34,533 nucleotides of DNA from Clostridium frigoris (GCF_018861865.1 NZ_JAHLDV010000036.1:1-34533); one strand, 5' to 3'; shown: positions 24,316 through 33,345, counted from the stretch's first letter. Numbers and translations are program-made. Notes: a model not told the origin generated them from the letters alone.

Positions 24316-24387
24316 AATACACTCTCCTTTTTTCTTTCTAATCTATAAATTATTATATCATATTTTTCTTTTGATCTTGTGTTTATC

Positions 24388-24500
24388 AATATTTATTATT
24401 AATTAAAAATAAGTCCTTACAAATACAAATTACCGCATTATTATTAGTTCATAAACAAAGAAGCATAATTAACTATTAACCTTCATTAGATAAAGTAAAA
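24388..24500. repeat. 113-bp duplicated promoter element, copy B
   Basis: Direct repeat of 23667-23778 with about ten differences. CTTACA, 17 bases, TATTAT keep a promoter-like layout, but here it points into the 3' end of the antisense histidine-kinase gene. Confidence 0.75.
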
Positions 24501-24535
24501 TAAATTGCCTGAGGAAGTATTCTTAATGTTAGTAG

Positions 24536-26263
24536 CTAAGCTTTCTCTGTGCATACTCTTATATAAACTGTAGTACCCACACCTATAATGGACTCTATAT
24601 TTACACCATATTCTTCGCCATAATATAATTTTATCCGTTTATCAACGTTCTTTATTCCTACTCCGCCAAGCTTAATATCTTTAGTAGATTTTTCACTTTT
24701 TAATATACTTAAATCAAAACCATTCCCGTTATCCCTTATTGTAAATATAATGTCTTTGCCCTCTTTTTTTACATTTATAAGTATAATTCCTTTTCTATCC
24801 ACTTGCCTGATTCCATGGTAAATCGCATTTTCTACAATAGGTTGGATAATAATTTTTAGAATTTTTTCCTTACTTATGTTATCATCATAATTAATTTCAC
24901 AACTCAACTTATCGCCATATCTCTGCTGCTGAATATATAGATATTGCTTTATATGTTCTATTTCATTAAATACAGTTGTTATCTCATTCCCTCCATTTAG
25001 TGATAATCTAAAGAATTGAGCTAACGCTTTTGTAAGTGATACGACTTTTGGAGTATCTTTAAACTCTGCCATCCAAGCAATTGTATCTAATGTATTGTAC
25101 AAGAAATGAGGGTTTATTTGGCTATGCAACGCATTTAACTCTGAGGTTCTCAAATATTTTTCCTTTTGAATTATTTCTTCTAAAAGTGTTTTTATTCTTT
25201 TTATCATATTATTAAAATGAGTAGCTAAACTTAGTACCTCATAACAACCTTTTTCATCTAACACCACTGGAGTAAAATCATCTTCAATATTTCTCATAGC
25301 CTCTTCTAATTTTGCTATTGGCCTAGTTATCCGTCCTGCAAAATAACTTCCACTATAAGCAATTATAGATAGGAACACAATGCTTATAACAACTACAGTT
25401 TCCATTAAATTTTTTCTCATCACTTGTAGTTCATTTAAGCTTGACACTCCAAATAAAGTCCAATCAGTGTTTTTAATTTTATAACTCTGAATTACCATTT
25501 TCTTTTTTTTATCGTACCCCATTTGCATTTTACTCTGTTTTATTAAATTATCTTGAAGTTTCGGACTTACAAAATAATTTTTATCTTTATGATAAACCAC
25601 TTCATTTATATCATTTAATATAAAAACATAATCTTTATCCCCTAAATTTAAGTCATTTAAAAAGTTATCAACAATTTTATACCTAACATCTATTAATAGC
25701 ACCCCTAGATTATTACCTTTTATATCTCTTATTTCCTGACTAATTGAAATAACCCAATTATCTTTATCCATTGAAAAATTTTGCATCCTAGCCTTTGTCA
25801 AAATGGGCATGTTATTACTATGAATAGCATTCACATACCATTGCTCCATCATCATATCACTAGACATAGACATATTTAATTTTTTTTCATTAGATATAAG
25901 CCTCCCATCTTTACCTACAATAATAATAGATTTTATAGATGAATCACTTTCGATTGTATTATTTAATAAAAAATTTAAATTTCGCGTGGGCTCTACACTT
26001 TCTTTTCCTGTTAAATATTTTATAGTTTCATTATTCTTAATCAAAATATTAGATATTACCTTTAGTTTGTCCACGTAAAGTTCCACATAACTTCCACTTT
26101 TCTCTACACCTATTTTTGTATCCTCTAAATCTTTATTGAGTTCTATATAAAAAAAACTATTGTACAGAATAAATCCCATTAGAATAATAGCTATTAAACT
26201 TGCTATAAAATAAAAGCTTGTAATTTGAAATGTTATTTTATTATAAATCTTAGGTTTTGTCAT
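24536..26263 (-). CDS. YesM-type sensor histidine kinase
   Basis: 575 residues. A membrane helix at about 12-34, an extracytoplasmic double-Cache region (about 35-280), a second helix (about 287-305), a HAMP domain (about 306-360) and the His_kinase domain with phospho-acceptor block ALHSQINPHFLYNTLDTIAW near 378-397. The ATPase domain has IIQPIVENAIYHGI (N box), IRDNGNGFD (G1) and GGVGIKNVDKRIKLYYG (G2). It senses an external ligand or redox state and phosphorylates the adjacent AraC-type regulator. The ATG is preceded by AGAGGAT; the gap to the regulator is 28 bases. Confidence 0.92.
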   Translation of the reverse strand: MTKPKIYNKITFQITSFYFIASLIAIILMGFILYNSFFYIELNKDLEDTKIGVEKSGSYVELYVDKLKVISNILIKNNETIKYLTGKESVEPTRNLNFLLNNTIESDSSIKSIIIVGKDGRLISNEKKLNMSMSSDMMMEQWYVNAIHSNNMPILTKARMQNFSMDKDNWVISISQEIRDIKGNNLGVLLIDVRYKIVDNFLNDLNLGDKDYVFILNDINEVVYHKDKNYFVSPKLQDNLIKQSKMQMGYDKKKKMVIQSYKIKNTDWTLFGVSSLNELQVMRKNLMETVVVISIVFLSIIAYSGSYFAGRITRPIAKLEEAMRNIEDDFTPVVLDEKGCYEVLSLATHFNNMIKRIKTLLEEIIQKEKYLRTSELNALHSQINPHFLYNTLDTIAWMAEFKDTPKVVSLTKALAQFFRLSLNGGNEITTVFNEIEHIKQYLYIQQQRYGDKLSCEINYDDNISKEKILKIIIQPIVENAIYHGIRQVDRKGIILINVKKEGKDIIFTIRDNGNGFDLSILKSEKSTKDIKLGGVGIKNVDKRIKLYYGEEYGVNIESIIGVGTTVYIRVCTEKA

Positions 26264-26291
26264 AAATTTATCCTCTTACTTTCTCTTTATA

Positions 26292-27035
26292 TTAATTAGG
26301 AGATAACCCGTATTTCTTTTTAAAAGCAGTACTGAAATAGTTGGGATCTTCAAATCCCACAACCTGTGCTATTTCATCATTTTTCATATCTGAACTAAGT
26401 AATATTTTTTTCGCCCTTTCCATCCTTTCATTAAATACAAATTCCTGAAAAGAAACACCCATTAGTTTTTTAAAAAGGTTACTAAAATATCCAAAGCTAA
26501 GACCCATTTTATCTGCTATTAAAGTTAAAGATAACTGAGGATTAGAAATATTATCTTCAATCTCCTTTTGTATTTTTGTCTTGTATCCATTATCATCCTC
26601 TAAATTAGGCTTATTTTTAAGCCCACTAACAATAGATCTTATCTCCTGAATATATTTTTCTTCACTTATCTTACTAATTAATTTAGCAAGAACCTCGCCT
26701 ATATCTTTTTTAGATGCAGGTTTTAAGATATAATCATCTACCCCCAGTTTTAAAGCTGTTTGAGCATACTCAAAATAATCATAACCCGTAACAATACCTA
26801 TTTTTACATCGGGTTTTATAGATTTACAAGCTGCAGCAAATTCCAAACCATTTATTTTAGGCATATTAATATCTGCTAGAATTAAATCAGGTAATTCTTG
26901 TTTAAAAATTTCTAAAGCAGCTTTCCCATCACCAGCTTCTAATACCTTATATATATTTAGTTCTTTAAAGTTAACAAAAGATAGAATCCCTTTTCTGATA
27001 ATATACTCATCCTCAACTATTAATAACTTATACAT
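26292..27035 (-). CDS. YesN-type response regulator (REC + AraC HTH), slightly short at the C-terminus
   Basis: 247 residues. The receiver domain covers residues 1-120: acidic pocket ED near residue 8, phosphoacceptor Asp near 55 in LILADINMP, conserved Lys in ILKPASKKDI. A short linker and a double helix-turn-helix AraC domain follow (about 150-247; ADKMGLSFGYFSNLFKKLMG and EIAQVVGFEDPNYFSTAFKK). It ends at YGLSPN where family members usually read YGLSPxxYR. After the TAA the frame continues YKEKVRG to a second stop, so CAA to TAA loss of the last residues is likely. DNA-contact helices are intact. Confidence 0.9.
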   Translation of the reverse strand: MYKLLIVEDEYIIRKGILSFVNFKELNIYKVLEAGDGKAALEIFKQELPDLILADINMPKINGLEFAAACKSIKPDVKIGIVTGYDYFEYAQTALKLGVDDYILKPASKKDIGEVLAKLISKISEEKYIQEIRSIVSGLKNKPNLEDDNGYKTKIQKEIEDNISNPQLSLTLIADKMGLSFGYFSNLFKKLMGVSFQEFVFNERMERAKKILLSSDMKNDEIAQVVGFEDPNYFSTAFKKKYGLSPN

Positions 27036-27133
27036 AATCTCTACACATCCTACTATTTTAATTATTCATCTTAATTTTAATAACTATACTCTATTTATTA
27101 TCGTATGCTTTCAAAAAGTTCTTAACTATAAAT

Positions 27134-27160
27134 AAAAGGTTGACCTAAATCAACCCTTTA
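27134..27160 (-). terminator. Terminator between msrAB and the response-regulator gene
   Basis: AAAAGGTTGA, loop, TCAACCCTTT with a one-base bulge. On the minus strand it is followed by a T-rich tract. It limits read-through from msrAB into the two-component genes. Confidence 0.65.
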
Positions 27161-27165
27161 AAAAT

Positions 27166-28290
27166 CTATTTAATTAAGTTAAGAAGATATCCATAACCTG
27201 CACCTTCCATTTTATCCATTGGAATAAATTTTATAGAAGCACTATTTATACAATATCTCTTTCCACCCTTATCTTTTGGCCCATCATCAAATACATGACC
27301 TAAATGTATATTTCCACTTCTACTCCTAACCTCAGTTCTAACCATATTATAACTTTTATCCTCTTTAAGTGTAATCACCTCAGGTGTTATAGGTTTAGTA
27401 AAACTAGGCCATCCACATCCTGAGTCATACTTATCAATCGACGAGAATAGTGGTTCACCTGTTACTACATCTACATATAACCCAGCTGCAACGTTACTTG
27501 AATACTCATTGGCAAATGCTTTTTCAGTATTATTCTCAACTGCCAAGCTATATTGAACATCTGTCAATTTCGATTTTAACTCCTCATTACTAGGTCTAGG
27601 GTATTTTTTAACATCTATAGTTACTTCATTATCACTAAGCTTTGAGAAATCTATATGACAATACCCATTTGGGTTTTTCTCCAAGTAATCTTGATGATAT
27701 TCTTCTGCTAAAAAGAAGTTCTTTAAAGGTAAATTTTCAGTGTAAATCTTAGATGTATATTTCTCTTGCTGCTTTTTAATCACTTTATCAATTACTATCT
27801 TATCCTTCTCGTTCTTATAGTATATACCTGACCGATATTGGCTACCAGCATCATTTCCTTGTCTATTTTGAGAAGTTGGGTCTATTACCTTAAAAAAATC
27901 AGTTAAAAGAGTCTCTAAACTAACCCTACCTGGATCATATCGTACATGCACTGTCTCCGCAAAATTTGTTTTTCCGGAGCTCACCTCTTCATAAGTTGGA
28001 TTATCTTTATTACCATTAGCATAACCTGAAGTCACATCATATACACCATATATTCTAGCCATATATGCTTCAACTCCCCAAAAGCATCCACCTGCAAGCC
28101 ATACTTCTTTTAATTTCGATTTATCGTACTTTATATTAGTATTAGGATTTGTCGGAATCTTTGATGTTTTAGTTGCTACATTAGATCCATTATTACCTTT
28201 AGTTTTTACTTTTGATAAAATAGGCAGTAAAAACACAGCCACTACTATAAAAACTATCCCTATAATTATTCCTAAAAAATTAGTTTTCAT
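27166..28290 (-). CDS. msrAB: Membrane-anchored methionine sulfoxide reductase MsrAB
   Basis: About 374 residues from the ATG at 28290 (GAGAGGTGG 8 bases upstream); the GTG at 28308 has no site. An N-terminal membrane helix (about 3-25) anchors the protein outside the cytoplasm. The MsrA domain starts near residue 60 with catalytic [12 protein letters not shown], then SGYANG and [16 protein letters not shown]. The MsrB domain (about 225-365) has [20 protein letters not shown] and catalytic [13 protein letters not shown]. The CxxC zinc pairs found in many MsrB proteins are absent. It repairs both stereoisomers of methionine sulfoxide in surface proteins, using electrons from the neighbouring TlpA-like protein and CcdA. 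Confidence 0.93.
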   Translation of the reverse strand: MKTNFLGIIIGIVFIVVAVFLLPILSKVKTKGNNGSNVATKTSKIPTNPNTNIKYDKSKLKEVWLAGGCFWGVEAYMARIYGVYDVTSGYANGNKDNPTYEEVSSGKTNFAETVHVRYDPGRVSLETLLTDFFKVIDPTSQNRQGNDAGSQYRSGIYYKNEKDKIVIDKVIKKQQEKYTSKIYTENLPLKNFFLAEEYHQDYLEKNPNGYCHIDFSKLSDNEVTIDVKKYPRPSNEELKSKLTDVQYSLAVENNTEKAFANEYSSNVAAGLYVDVVTGEPLFSSIDKYDSGCGWPSFTKPITPEVITLKEDKSYNMVRTEVRSRSGNIHLGHVFDDGPKDKGGKRYCINSASIKFIPMDKMEGAGYGYLLNLIK

Positions 28291-28336
28291 AAAATTACCA
28301 CCTCTCACAATCTATTGTATAACACGCTACGTCGAT

Positions 28337-28888
28337 TTATTTTACATTCTTAAATTCAGCCTTAATCTCTTCATTACTCTTGTGACCTACTAATGTTTTA
28401 ACTAACGTTCCATCGCTTCCTATAACTACTGAAGTTGGATACCCTCGAATTTCATACTTATTAGCTATGGTTCCATTCTCATCTAAAAGTACAGTTATAT
28501 TCTTATAATCTAAACCACTAAACCATTTTTTAAAATCCTCTGAATTCTTCTCTCCCCTAAAACCTGGAGATACTATAGTAATTACTACAAAATCTTTATC
28601 AGGTAGGGACAATGTATTAATTTCATCTAAGCCTGAGAGGCATATAGGACACCAAGATGCCCAATACTTTAAATACACTTTTTTGCCAGCATAATCAGAT
28701 AACTTATGATTTACACCTTTAAGATCTTTTAATTCAAAATCAGCTGCTCTTAAGCCCTGATTCGTTACTTTTGCTTCACTATTTGTTTTATTTTCAACAT
28801 TAGCTTTATTACTTTTAGCGCATCCAGCTAAACTTAAAGTTATTAAACTAGCTACCAATAATGTACCTATTATTTTTATATTTATCAT
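28337..28888 (-). CDS. TlpA/ResA-like thioredoxin lipoprotein
   Basis: 183 residues. The signal peptide ends in the lipobox SLAGC (Cys22). The thioredoxin fold runs over about 45-180 with active site WCPIC (in YWASWCPICLSGLDEI) and the conserved cis-Pro in GYPTSVV. It is anchored on the outer membrane face and should carry reducing equivalents from CcdA to MsrAB. It lies between the two genes, 18 bases from ccdA and 46 from msrAB. An AGGAGGGG-type site precedes the ATG. Confidence 0.9.
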   Translation of the reverse strand: MINIKIIGTLLVASLITLSLAGCAKSNKANVENKTNSEAKVTNQGLRAADFELKDLKGVNHKLSDYAGKKVYLKYWASWCPICLSGLDEINTLSLPDKDFVVITIVSPGFRGEKNSEDFKKWFSGLDYKNITVLLDENGTIANKYEIRGYPTSVVIGSDGTLVKTLVGHKSNEEIKAEFKNVK

Positions 28889-28906
28889 TATATTTCCCCT
28901 CCTATT

Positions 28907-29620
28907 TTATTCAAACAATTTTGTAATCAAATTTAAGCTATTATTCATAAGCAATATACCCATTAAAATTATGATTATTCCACCAACAATTTTTATCTTT
29001 TCTAAATGTTTATTTAACTTTTTAACATGCCTAAGTAGCACATCTGAGAAAATTGCAATTACTAGAAAAGGAATCATTAAACCTAATGAGTAAATTATCA
29101 TAAGCCATACTCCATATAATGCCTGACCTCCTGTTGCTGAAATTCCAAGTACCGCTGCAAGTATAGGTCCTATACATGGAGTCCAACCAAAACTAAATGA
29201 AAATCCTAAAAGGAATATTCCAAGTATTCCATTATCACTCTTTAAAATTAATCTTCTTTCTCTATCTAAACCTTTTAAATGAACTAATCCAGTTTGATGA
29301 ATACCTAAAATAATAACTACAACACCACAAAATGTTATAAACAGTTTACTATTGATTAAAGTTCCAAGAGAACCTGCACCAAATCCTAATATTATAAAAC
29401 TTGTAGATATTCCGAAAACAAAAACTAATGTCTTTGCTATAACTATCAGATTTATACTTAGCCTACCTAATTTTTTTATATATTTATCTTTATTCTTATT
29501 ATTTTGATTTCCTGCAAAAATTGAAATATAAACTGGAAGTAAAGGTACTAAGCACGGTGAAAAGAAAGAAAAGATTCCAGCTACAAAAACCGTACTCATG
29601 AATATTTGATTAGTTAACAT
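28907..29620 (-). CDS. ccdA: CcdA-type transmembrane thiol-disulfide transporter
   Basis: 237 residues, six hydrophobic segments. One conserved Cys is in FFSPCLVPLLPVYIS (helix 1) and its partner in FGWTPCIGPILAAVLG (helix 4), the paired Cys-Pro sites of CcdA/DsbD-gamma. It moves electrons from cytoplasmic thioredoxin across the membrane. With the thioredoxin lipoprotein and MsrAB directly downstream, it forms an extracytoplasmic repair chain rather than a cytochrome c maturation system, since no cytochrome genes are nearby. Confidence 0.92.
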   Translation of the reverse strand: MLTNQIFMSTVFVAGIFSFFSPCLVPLLPVYISIFAGNQNNKNKDKYIKKLGRLSINLIVIAKTLVFVFGISTSFIILGFGAGSLGTLINSKLFITFCGVVVIILGIHQTGLVHLKGLDRERRLILKSDNGILGIFLLGFSFSFGWTPCIGPILAAVLGISATGGQALYGVWLMIIYSLGLMIPFLVIAIFSDVLLRHVKKLNKHLEKIKIVGGIIIILMGILLMNNSLNLITKLFE

Positions 29621-30399
29621 TCCACCACCACCTTTATTTTTATTATGTTTATAATACTATTATAATAATATATATAAGGTTAATACATAGAATATGATAA
29701 TGTAATTATTTGATTATTCTATATTGGTGAGAGTTATCCACCGATGCATATCCATAACTTTAATTTTCATTTCTTATAATAGCTTGTCAATAATTTTCTT
29801 TCCCATAATATCCATAAAAGAATTATGTAATTTGTTTCTTCTTAGTAACAAAAAAATTTATTAGCACTATAAATTACTCCGTCCTTACAATTTATTACCC
29901 TCTCTTGTAATCATCTTAAACCCTTAAGATATCTACATTAGAATCTAAATCTATATATATATTACAAAAAAACAATAATACCTTATATATATAAGCATAA
30001 ATTTTTCTATATAAGTGAAAATTAAAATTAAAAAACTCTAATAGGCTGCCTCCCCCCCATGATAAATTTGTAATGCAATAAGCAAATCACTTATAAACCC
30101 TTATATATCAATGAGCTAAGCTAATTACACATCTCATATTTAGTTACAAGATTACTATAATTTGAAATTTCTCGTAATAATTTAAGATTTTTTTTGCAAA
30201 ACTACGGCGAAAGGTCATATATCTTTACTGAAAGTGTAATGCATTCATTATTCCTGTTATTTTTCAGGGATTTATCCTAGAGATAATGCTTATTGATGTA
30301 AGCCGCACAAAAGTAAGAAGGTATAAGTAGTTAACTACTTTTAATAAAATATTGCTTAGAAATAAGCCGTACAAAAGTAATTAGGGGGTTTAAAAATTT
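29621..30399. other. Long AT-rich intergenic region before the primase-like gene
   Basis: No intact gene is seen. A C8-type run at 30050-30058, CCTG...CAGG at 30254-30269, and the direct repeats at 30299 and 30363 are the only distinct elements. The compositional shift here marks the start of the accessory part of the window. Confidence 0.5.
30299..30380 (+). repeat. Direct 18-bp repeats with central palindrome (iteron-like)
   Basis: TAAGCCGCACAAAAGTAA at 30299-30316 and TAAGCCGTACAAAAGTAA at 30363-30380 differ at one base and are 64 bases apart (about six helical turns). Between them lies the palindrome AAGTAGTTAACTACTT (30327-30342). Placed 20-100 bases before a primase-like gene, they may be operator or origin iterons. 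Confidence 0.65.
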
Positions 30400-32631
30400 A
30401 TGAAAAATAAAATTACAGAAAGTACTATAAACAAAATACAGGATCATTTAAAAGATTACATAATGGAACATAGCAGTAAGAATAAAAATAGAAAATTTAC
30501 CTGTTTTAATAAAAATGCACATAGCCATAAAGATCAGGATCCAAGTGCAGCGATAGTTCCAGGAAGCAGCGGAAGGTACTGGAACTGCTTTGGTTGTGGA
30601 GCTAAAGGTGATATTTTAAGTGAATCCTCGTATAACGAGGGTATAGATGGATTCCAAAATGGGAATTATGTTGCTTCTTTAAGGTCCGCCAATATAGTAA
30701 TTCTACCTGATAATGATGAAAGTGGTAAAGCTTATGCAAATGATGTTCTACGTGTTATAAAAAACGAGGTCAAATCTATAAAAATAATAAACCTTCCAGG
30801 CTTAAAACTTAAAGAAGATATTGTAGATTGGGTGGGAAATGGAGGCACTCTTGAAGAATTAATAACTTTGGTTAATACAGCAGATGAAACAGTAGAAAGT
30901 GAAGTAGTGCAGAACAAACCTATAGGGAATATTTATGAAAATGAGTTTTGTTACTATAAATATTATAAAAAGCAGATAATTAATATTTCTAATTTTATTA
31001 TTAATCCTAAATATTATATTGAAAATGAAGGTGACACTCAAATTGTAGGTAATATTATTACAGAAGAAGGAATTATAGGCGAGAGGACATTTAAGACCTC
31101 CGATTTTGATGATGTATTATCTTTTAGAAGAGCACTAAACAGCTTTAAGACTTTTTATATAGGAAGAGTTGAGGACCTTCAATATATAAGATTTATTATT
31201 TCAAGTAAAACTAGTGATACAAGAAAGGGCGTTTGTTTCAGTGGTTTTCATAAACTTAATAATCAGTGGTGCTTCGTAACTGAGCATGGTGCTTTGAATT
31301 CTGAGGGGAAGCCCACGCTAGATATAGCTATGCAAAATCAATATGCAGAGCTTAATACTAACATTCTAAAGAACGATGTTATAACAAAAGAAGAGCTCTT
31401 AGAAGTTGCACCATATTTATTTAAATTTAGTATACTTAAAAATACTGCAGCCATATTAGGTTATGTATGTGGTTTGTTTCTCAAAGAAAAGCTTAAACAC
31501 AATAAAATTCAATATAACCATCTTTTAATAGAAGGTGAAAGTAGTAGTGGCAAAAGTAGTGCTGTAAAATATATTATTACGCCTATATTGTGCATGGAAG
31601 ATGGAATATTAAATGCAGCACAATGTACAGACTTTGCCTTAAACAAAACCGCCAGCAGTAGTAATTTTATACCTCTTATTTTAGAAGAGTACAAGCCTCA
31701 CATAATAGGTAAAAATAAAGTGGATTTAATATCTGGGGTTATGAGAAATTCCTATGATAACTACAAAGGAATAAAAGGGGTAGCCACCTTAGATAAAAAT
31801 AGAACTTTTATTCCAAGAGCTTCAGTGATTTTATCCGGAGAAGCAGGTATTGAGGAAACGGCTAATGTAGGAAGGAGCCTTCGAGTTATATTTGCAACTT
31901 CCTATTTTGATGAAGAAACCAAAGAAAGTCTAGAAAAATTAAAGGAAAATTCTATTTTACTTAATAAACTTGGAGCGAGTCTTTTGAAGGAGGCCTTAAA
32001 AATGGAAGAGGATAAAATCAAAGAAATCCATAGTGCAATTTTTGAAAAAGCCATTAGTAATAATATTAAAAATGACAGAGTTAAAAACTCCATAGCTAAC
32101 TGTATGATTGGGATAGCTTTACTTAAGAGGGTATTTAATAATTTAGATTTGAACATGCAAGAGTGCACAGGTTTTACCATGAAAGAAATTATTTCCTCAA
32201 TAGAAACAGGGGCTTATGAGGACTTGTTAGATGGAGGAACATCGAATAAAACAGTTATAGAACAAAATTTCGAAACTATGAATCGTATGGCAGCTAATAA
32301 TGAGCTTTATAGAAATATCGACTATGATGCAGTGCTAGATTTAGACGGAGATTTCGTGCTTCGCCTTAATTATACATGCTTTTACGATAGATTTGTAAAG
32401 TACTGTAGAGAGCATAATGTGACTCATGAGGTGTTGCCACTGAGTAGTTTCAAAAAACAATTAAGTAATATGCAATATTGTAAATCCTACAATAAGCCTG
32501 TGAATTTTTCAGTGAGACAAGAAAATCCAAAGAATAAAAAGACTTTTAGGTGTGCAGTTGTTTATATTAATAAGCTTCGCGAGAAGAATGTTGATGTTGA
32601 TTTTATAGCAGATGATAATATGATAGATTAG
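30400..32631 (+). CDS. CHC2 primase / ATPase-like replication protein of a mobile element
   Basis: 743 residues. The N-terminal zinc-finger-like region (about 30-70) reads FTCFNKNAHSHKDQDPSA then WNCFGCGAKGDIL, a CHC2 primase finger. A partial TOPRIM follows: IVILPDNDESGKAYANDV carries the DxD motif near residue 110, but the preceding strand with the catalytic Glu (EGxxD) is missing and replaced by a short SESSYNEGIDGFQNG stretch. A P-loop ATPase region comes next: NHLLIEGESSSGKSSAVKY (Walker A, about residue 375) and PLILEEYKP (Walker B-like). The rest is helical. It resembles replication proteins of prophages and integrative elements. An AGGGGG site precedes the ATG. Primase activity is doubtful if the deletion is real. 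Confidence 0.75.
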   Translation: MKNKITESTINKIQDHLKDYIMEHSSKNKNRKFTCFNKNAHSHKDQDPSAAIVPGSSGRYWNCFGCGAKGDILSESSYNEGIDGFQNGNYVASLRSANIVILPDNDESGKAYANDVLRVIKNEVKSIKIINLPGLKLKEDIVDWVGNGGTLEELITLVNTADETVESEVVQNKPIGNIYENEFCYYKYYKKQIINISNFIINPKYYIENEGDTQIVGNIITEEGIIGERTFKTSDFDDVLSFRRALNSFKTFYIGRVEDLQYIRFIISSKTSDTRKGVCFSGFHKLNNQWCFVTEHGALNSEGKPTLDIAMQNQYAELNTNILKNDVITKEELLEVAPYLFKFSILKNTAAILGYVCGLFLKEKLKHNKIQYNHLLIEGESSSGKSSAVKYIITPILCMEDGILNAAQCTDFALNKTASSSNFIPLILEEYKPHIIGKNKVDLISGVMRNSYDNYKGIKGVATLDKNRTFIPRASVILSGEAGIEETANVGRSLRVIFATSYFDEETKESLEKLKENSILLNKLGASLLKEALKMEEDKIKEIHSAIFEKAISNNIKNDRVKNSIANCMIGIALLKRVFNNLDLNMQECTGFTMKEIISSIETGAYEDLLDGGTSNKTVIEQNFETMNRMAANNELYRNIDYDAVLDLDGDFVLRLNYTCFYDRFVKYCREHNVTHEVLPLSSFKKQLSNMQYCKSYNKPVNFSVRQENPKNKKTFRCAVVYINKLREKNVDVDFIADDNMID

Positions 32632-32733
32632 TTAGATTAATAAGCTATATAATTAAATTAGAAAACAATTTTACAATATTGTGTTTAGGTTTTGTATTAA
32701 CTAAAATAAAATATGTGAATTGAGGTGGATGTT

Positions 32734-32928
32734 TTGGAAAAGTGGGAATATACAAGTATTAAATTTGAATCAAAAGGGTTTATGGGCGGAGTACTAGATA
32801 CAAGTCATTTTGATAATGAACTTAATAACTTTGGAGAACAAGGTTGGGAATTAGTGTCGTGTTTCTCAACTACTCAAGATGGTGGAAAATGTAGAGAAAT
32901 TGTCGCAGTTTTTAAAAGAAGGAAATAA
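32734..32928 (+). CDS. DUF4177 family protein
   Basis: 64 residues from the TTG at 32734, with GAGGTGG 5-6 bases upstream, giving MEKWEYTSIKFESKGFMGG, the usual start of the family. A GTG three codons earlier is in frame but lies on the ribosome site itself. DUF4177 hallmarks are the ELNNFGEQGWELVSCF block and the IVAVFKRRK end. A small soluble beta/alpha protein, function unknown, often found on mobile elements. It follows the primase-like gene on the same strand with about 100 bases between. Confidence 0.85.
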   Translation: MEKWEYTSIKFESKGFMGGVLDTSHFDNELNNFGEQGWELVSCFSTTQDGGKCREIVAVFKRRK

Positions 32929-32960
32929 GTATGCTCTCAATACATTAATGTTTATTTCGA

Positions 32961-32995
32961 AATGTTCATAAGGGAATGTTCCCCTTATGAACATT
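32961..32995. terminator. Long hairpin after the DUF4177 gene
   Basis: AATGTTCATAAGGG and CCCTTATGAACATT form a perfect 14-bp stem around 7 bases. There is no real T tract, so it may be a repeat end or a processing structure rather than a terminator. Confidence 0.55.
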
Positions 32996-33071
32996 CCGTA
33001 TTTATATACTTAATTTTCTGGTTTGTTGTTGGTATCATTCAAAACCAGAATAATTCTTTTATTTTTTCATC

Positions 33072-33154
33072 AGCTTGCATGTTAGCTTGCATGGTGGCCT
33101 GCATGGTAACTTGCGGGGTGCTTGCGGGGTTGCTTGCGTGCTAACTTGCGAGGT
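33072..33154. repeat. Degenerate 12-bp tandem repeat (minisatellite)
   Basis: Seven units, six of 12 and one of 11 bases, of the form NRCTTGCRTGGT. It is a GC-richer island in AT-rich DNA. On the minus strand most of it reads as four-residue repeats (QVTM QATM QANM QAD) followed by EKIKELFWF and a stop, which looks like the tail of a decayed gene. Confidence 0.7.
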
Positions 33155-33218
33155 CAGCAGAATAATCGTCTTAAGAATATCTCCTTCACTGTAAAAATTA
33201 TCACTCAAATGCTTTGAA

Positions 33219-33345
33219 ACAATGGTATGTGATAATACAAAGAATAATAACTTAAATTAAAACAAATTACTATACTCTACTTAGTTTAAAAGAATTGAAT
33301 ATACGAATATACTAAATGGGAATTCATTTGATTTCCATTTAACTT
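33219..33345 (+). repeat. Dispersed repeat copy 5 (extended)
   Basis: Shares about 100 bases with the copy at 23870 (ATGTGATAA, AACTTAAATTAAAA, CTCTACTTA, ATATACGAATATA). The final hairpin is damaged: GGGAATTCATTTGATTTCC lacks part of the second arm. Confidence 0.7.

Noticed and set aside
32962-33144. 60-codon plus-strand ORF with a Cys-rich tail (ACMLACMVACMV)
   Set aside because: It starts inside a hairpin, has no ribosome site, and its tail is the 12-bp repeat array. The minus strand explains the repeat better.
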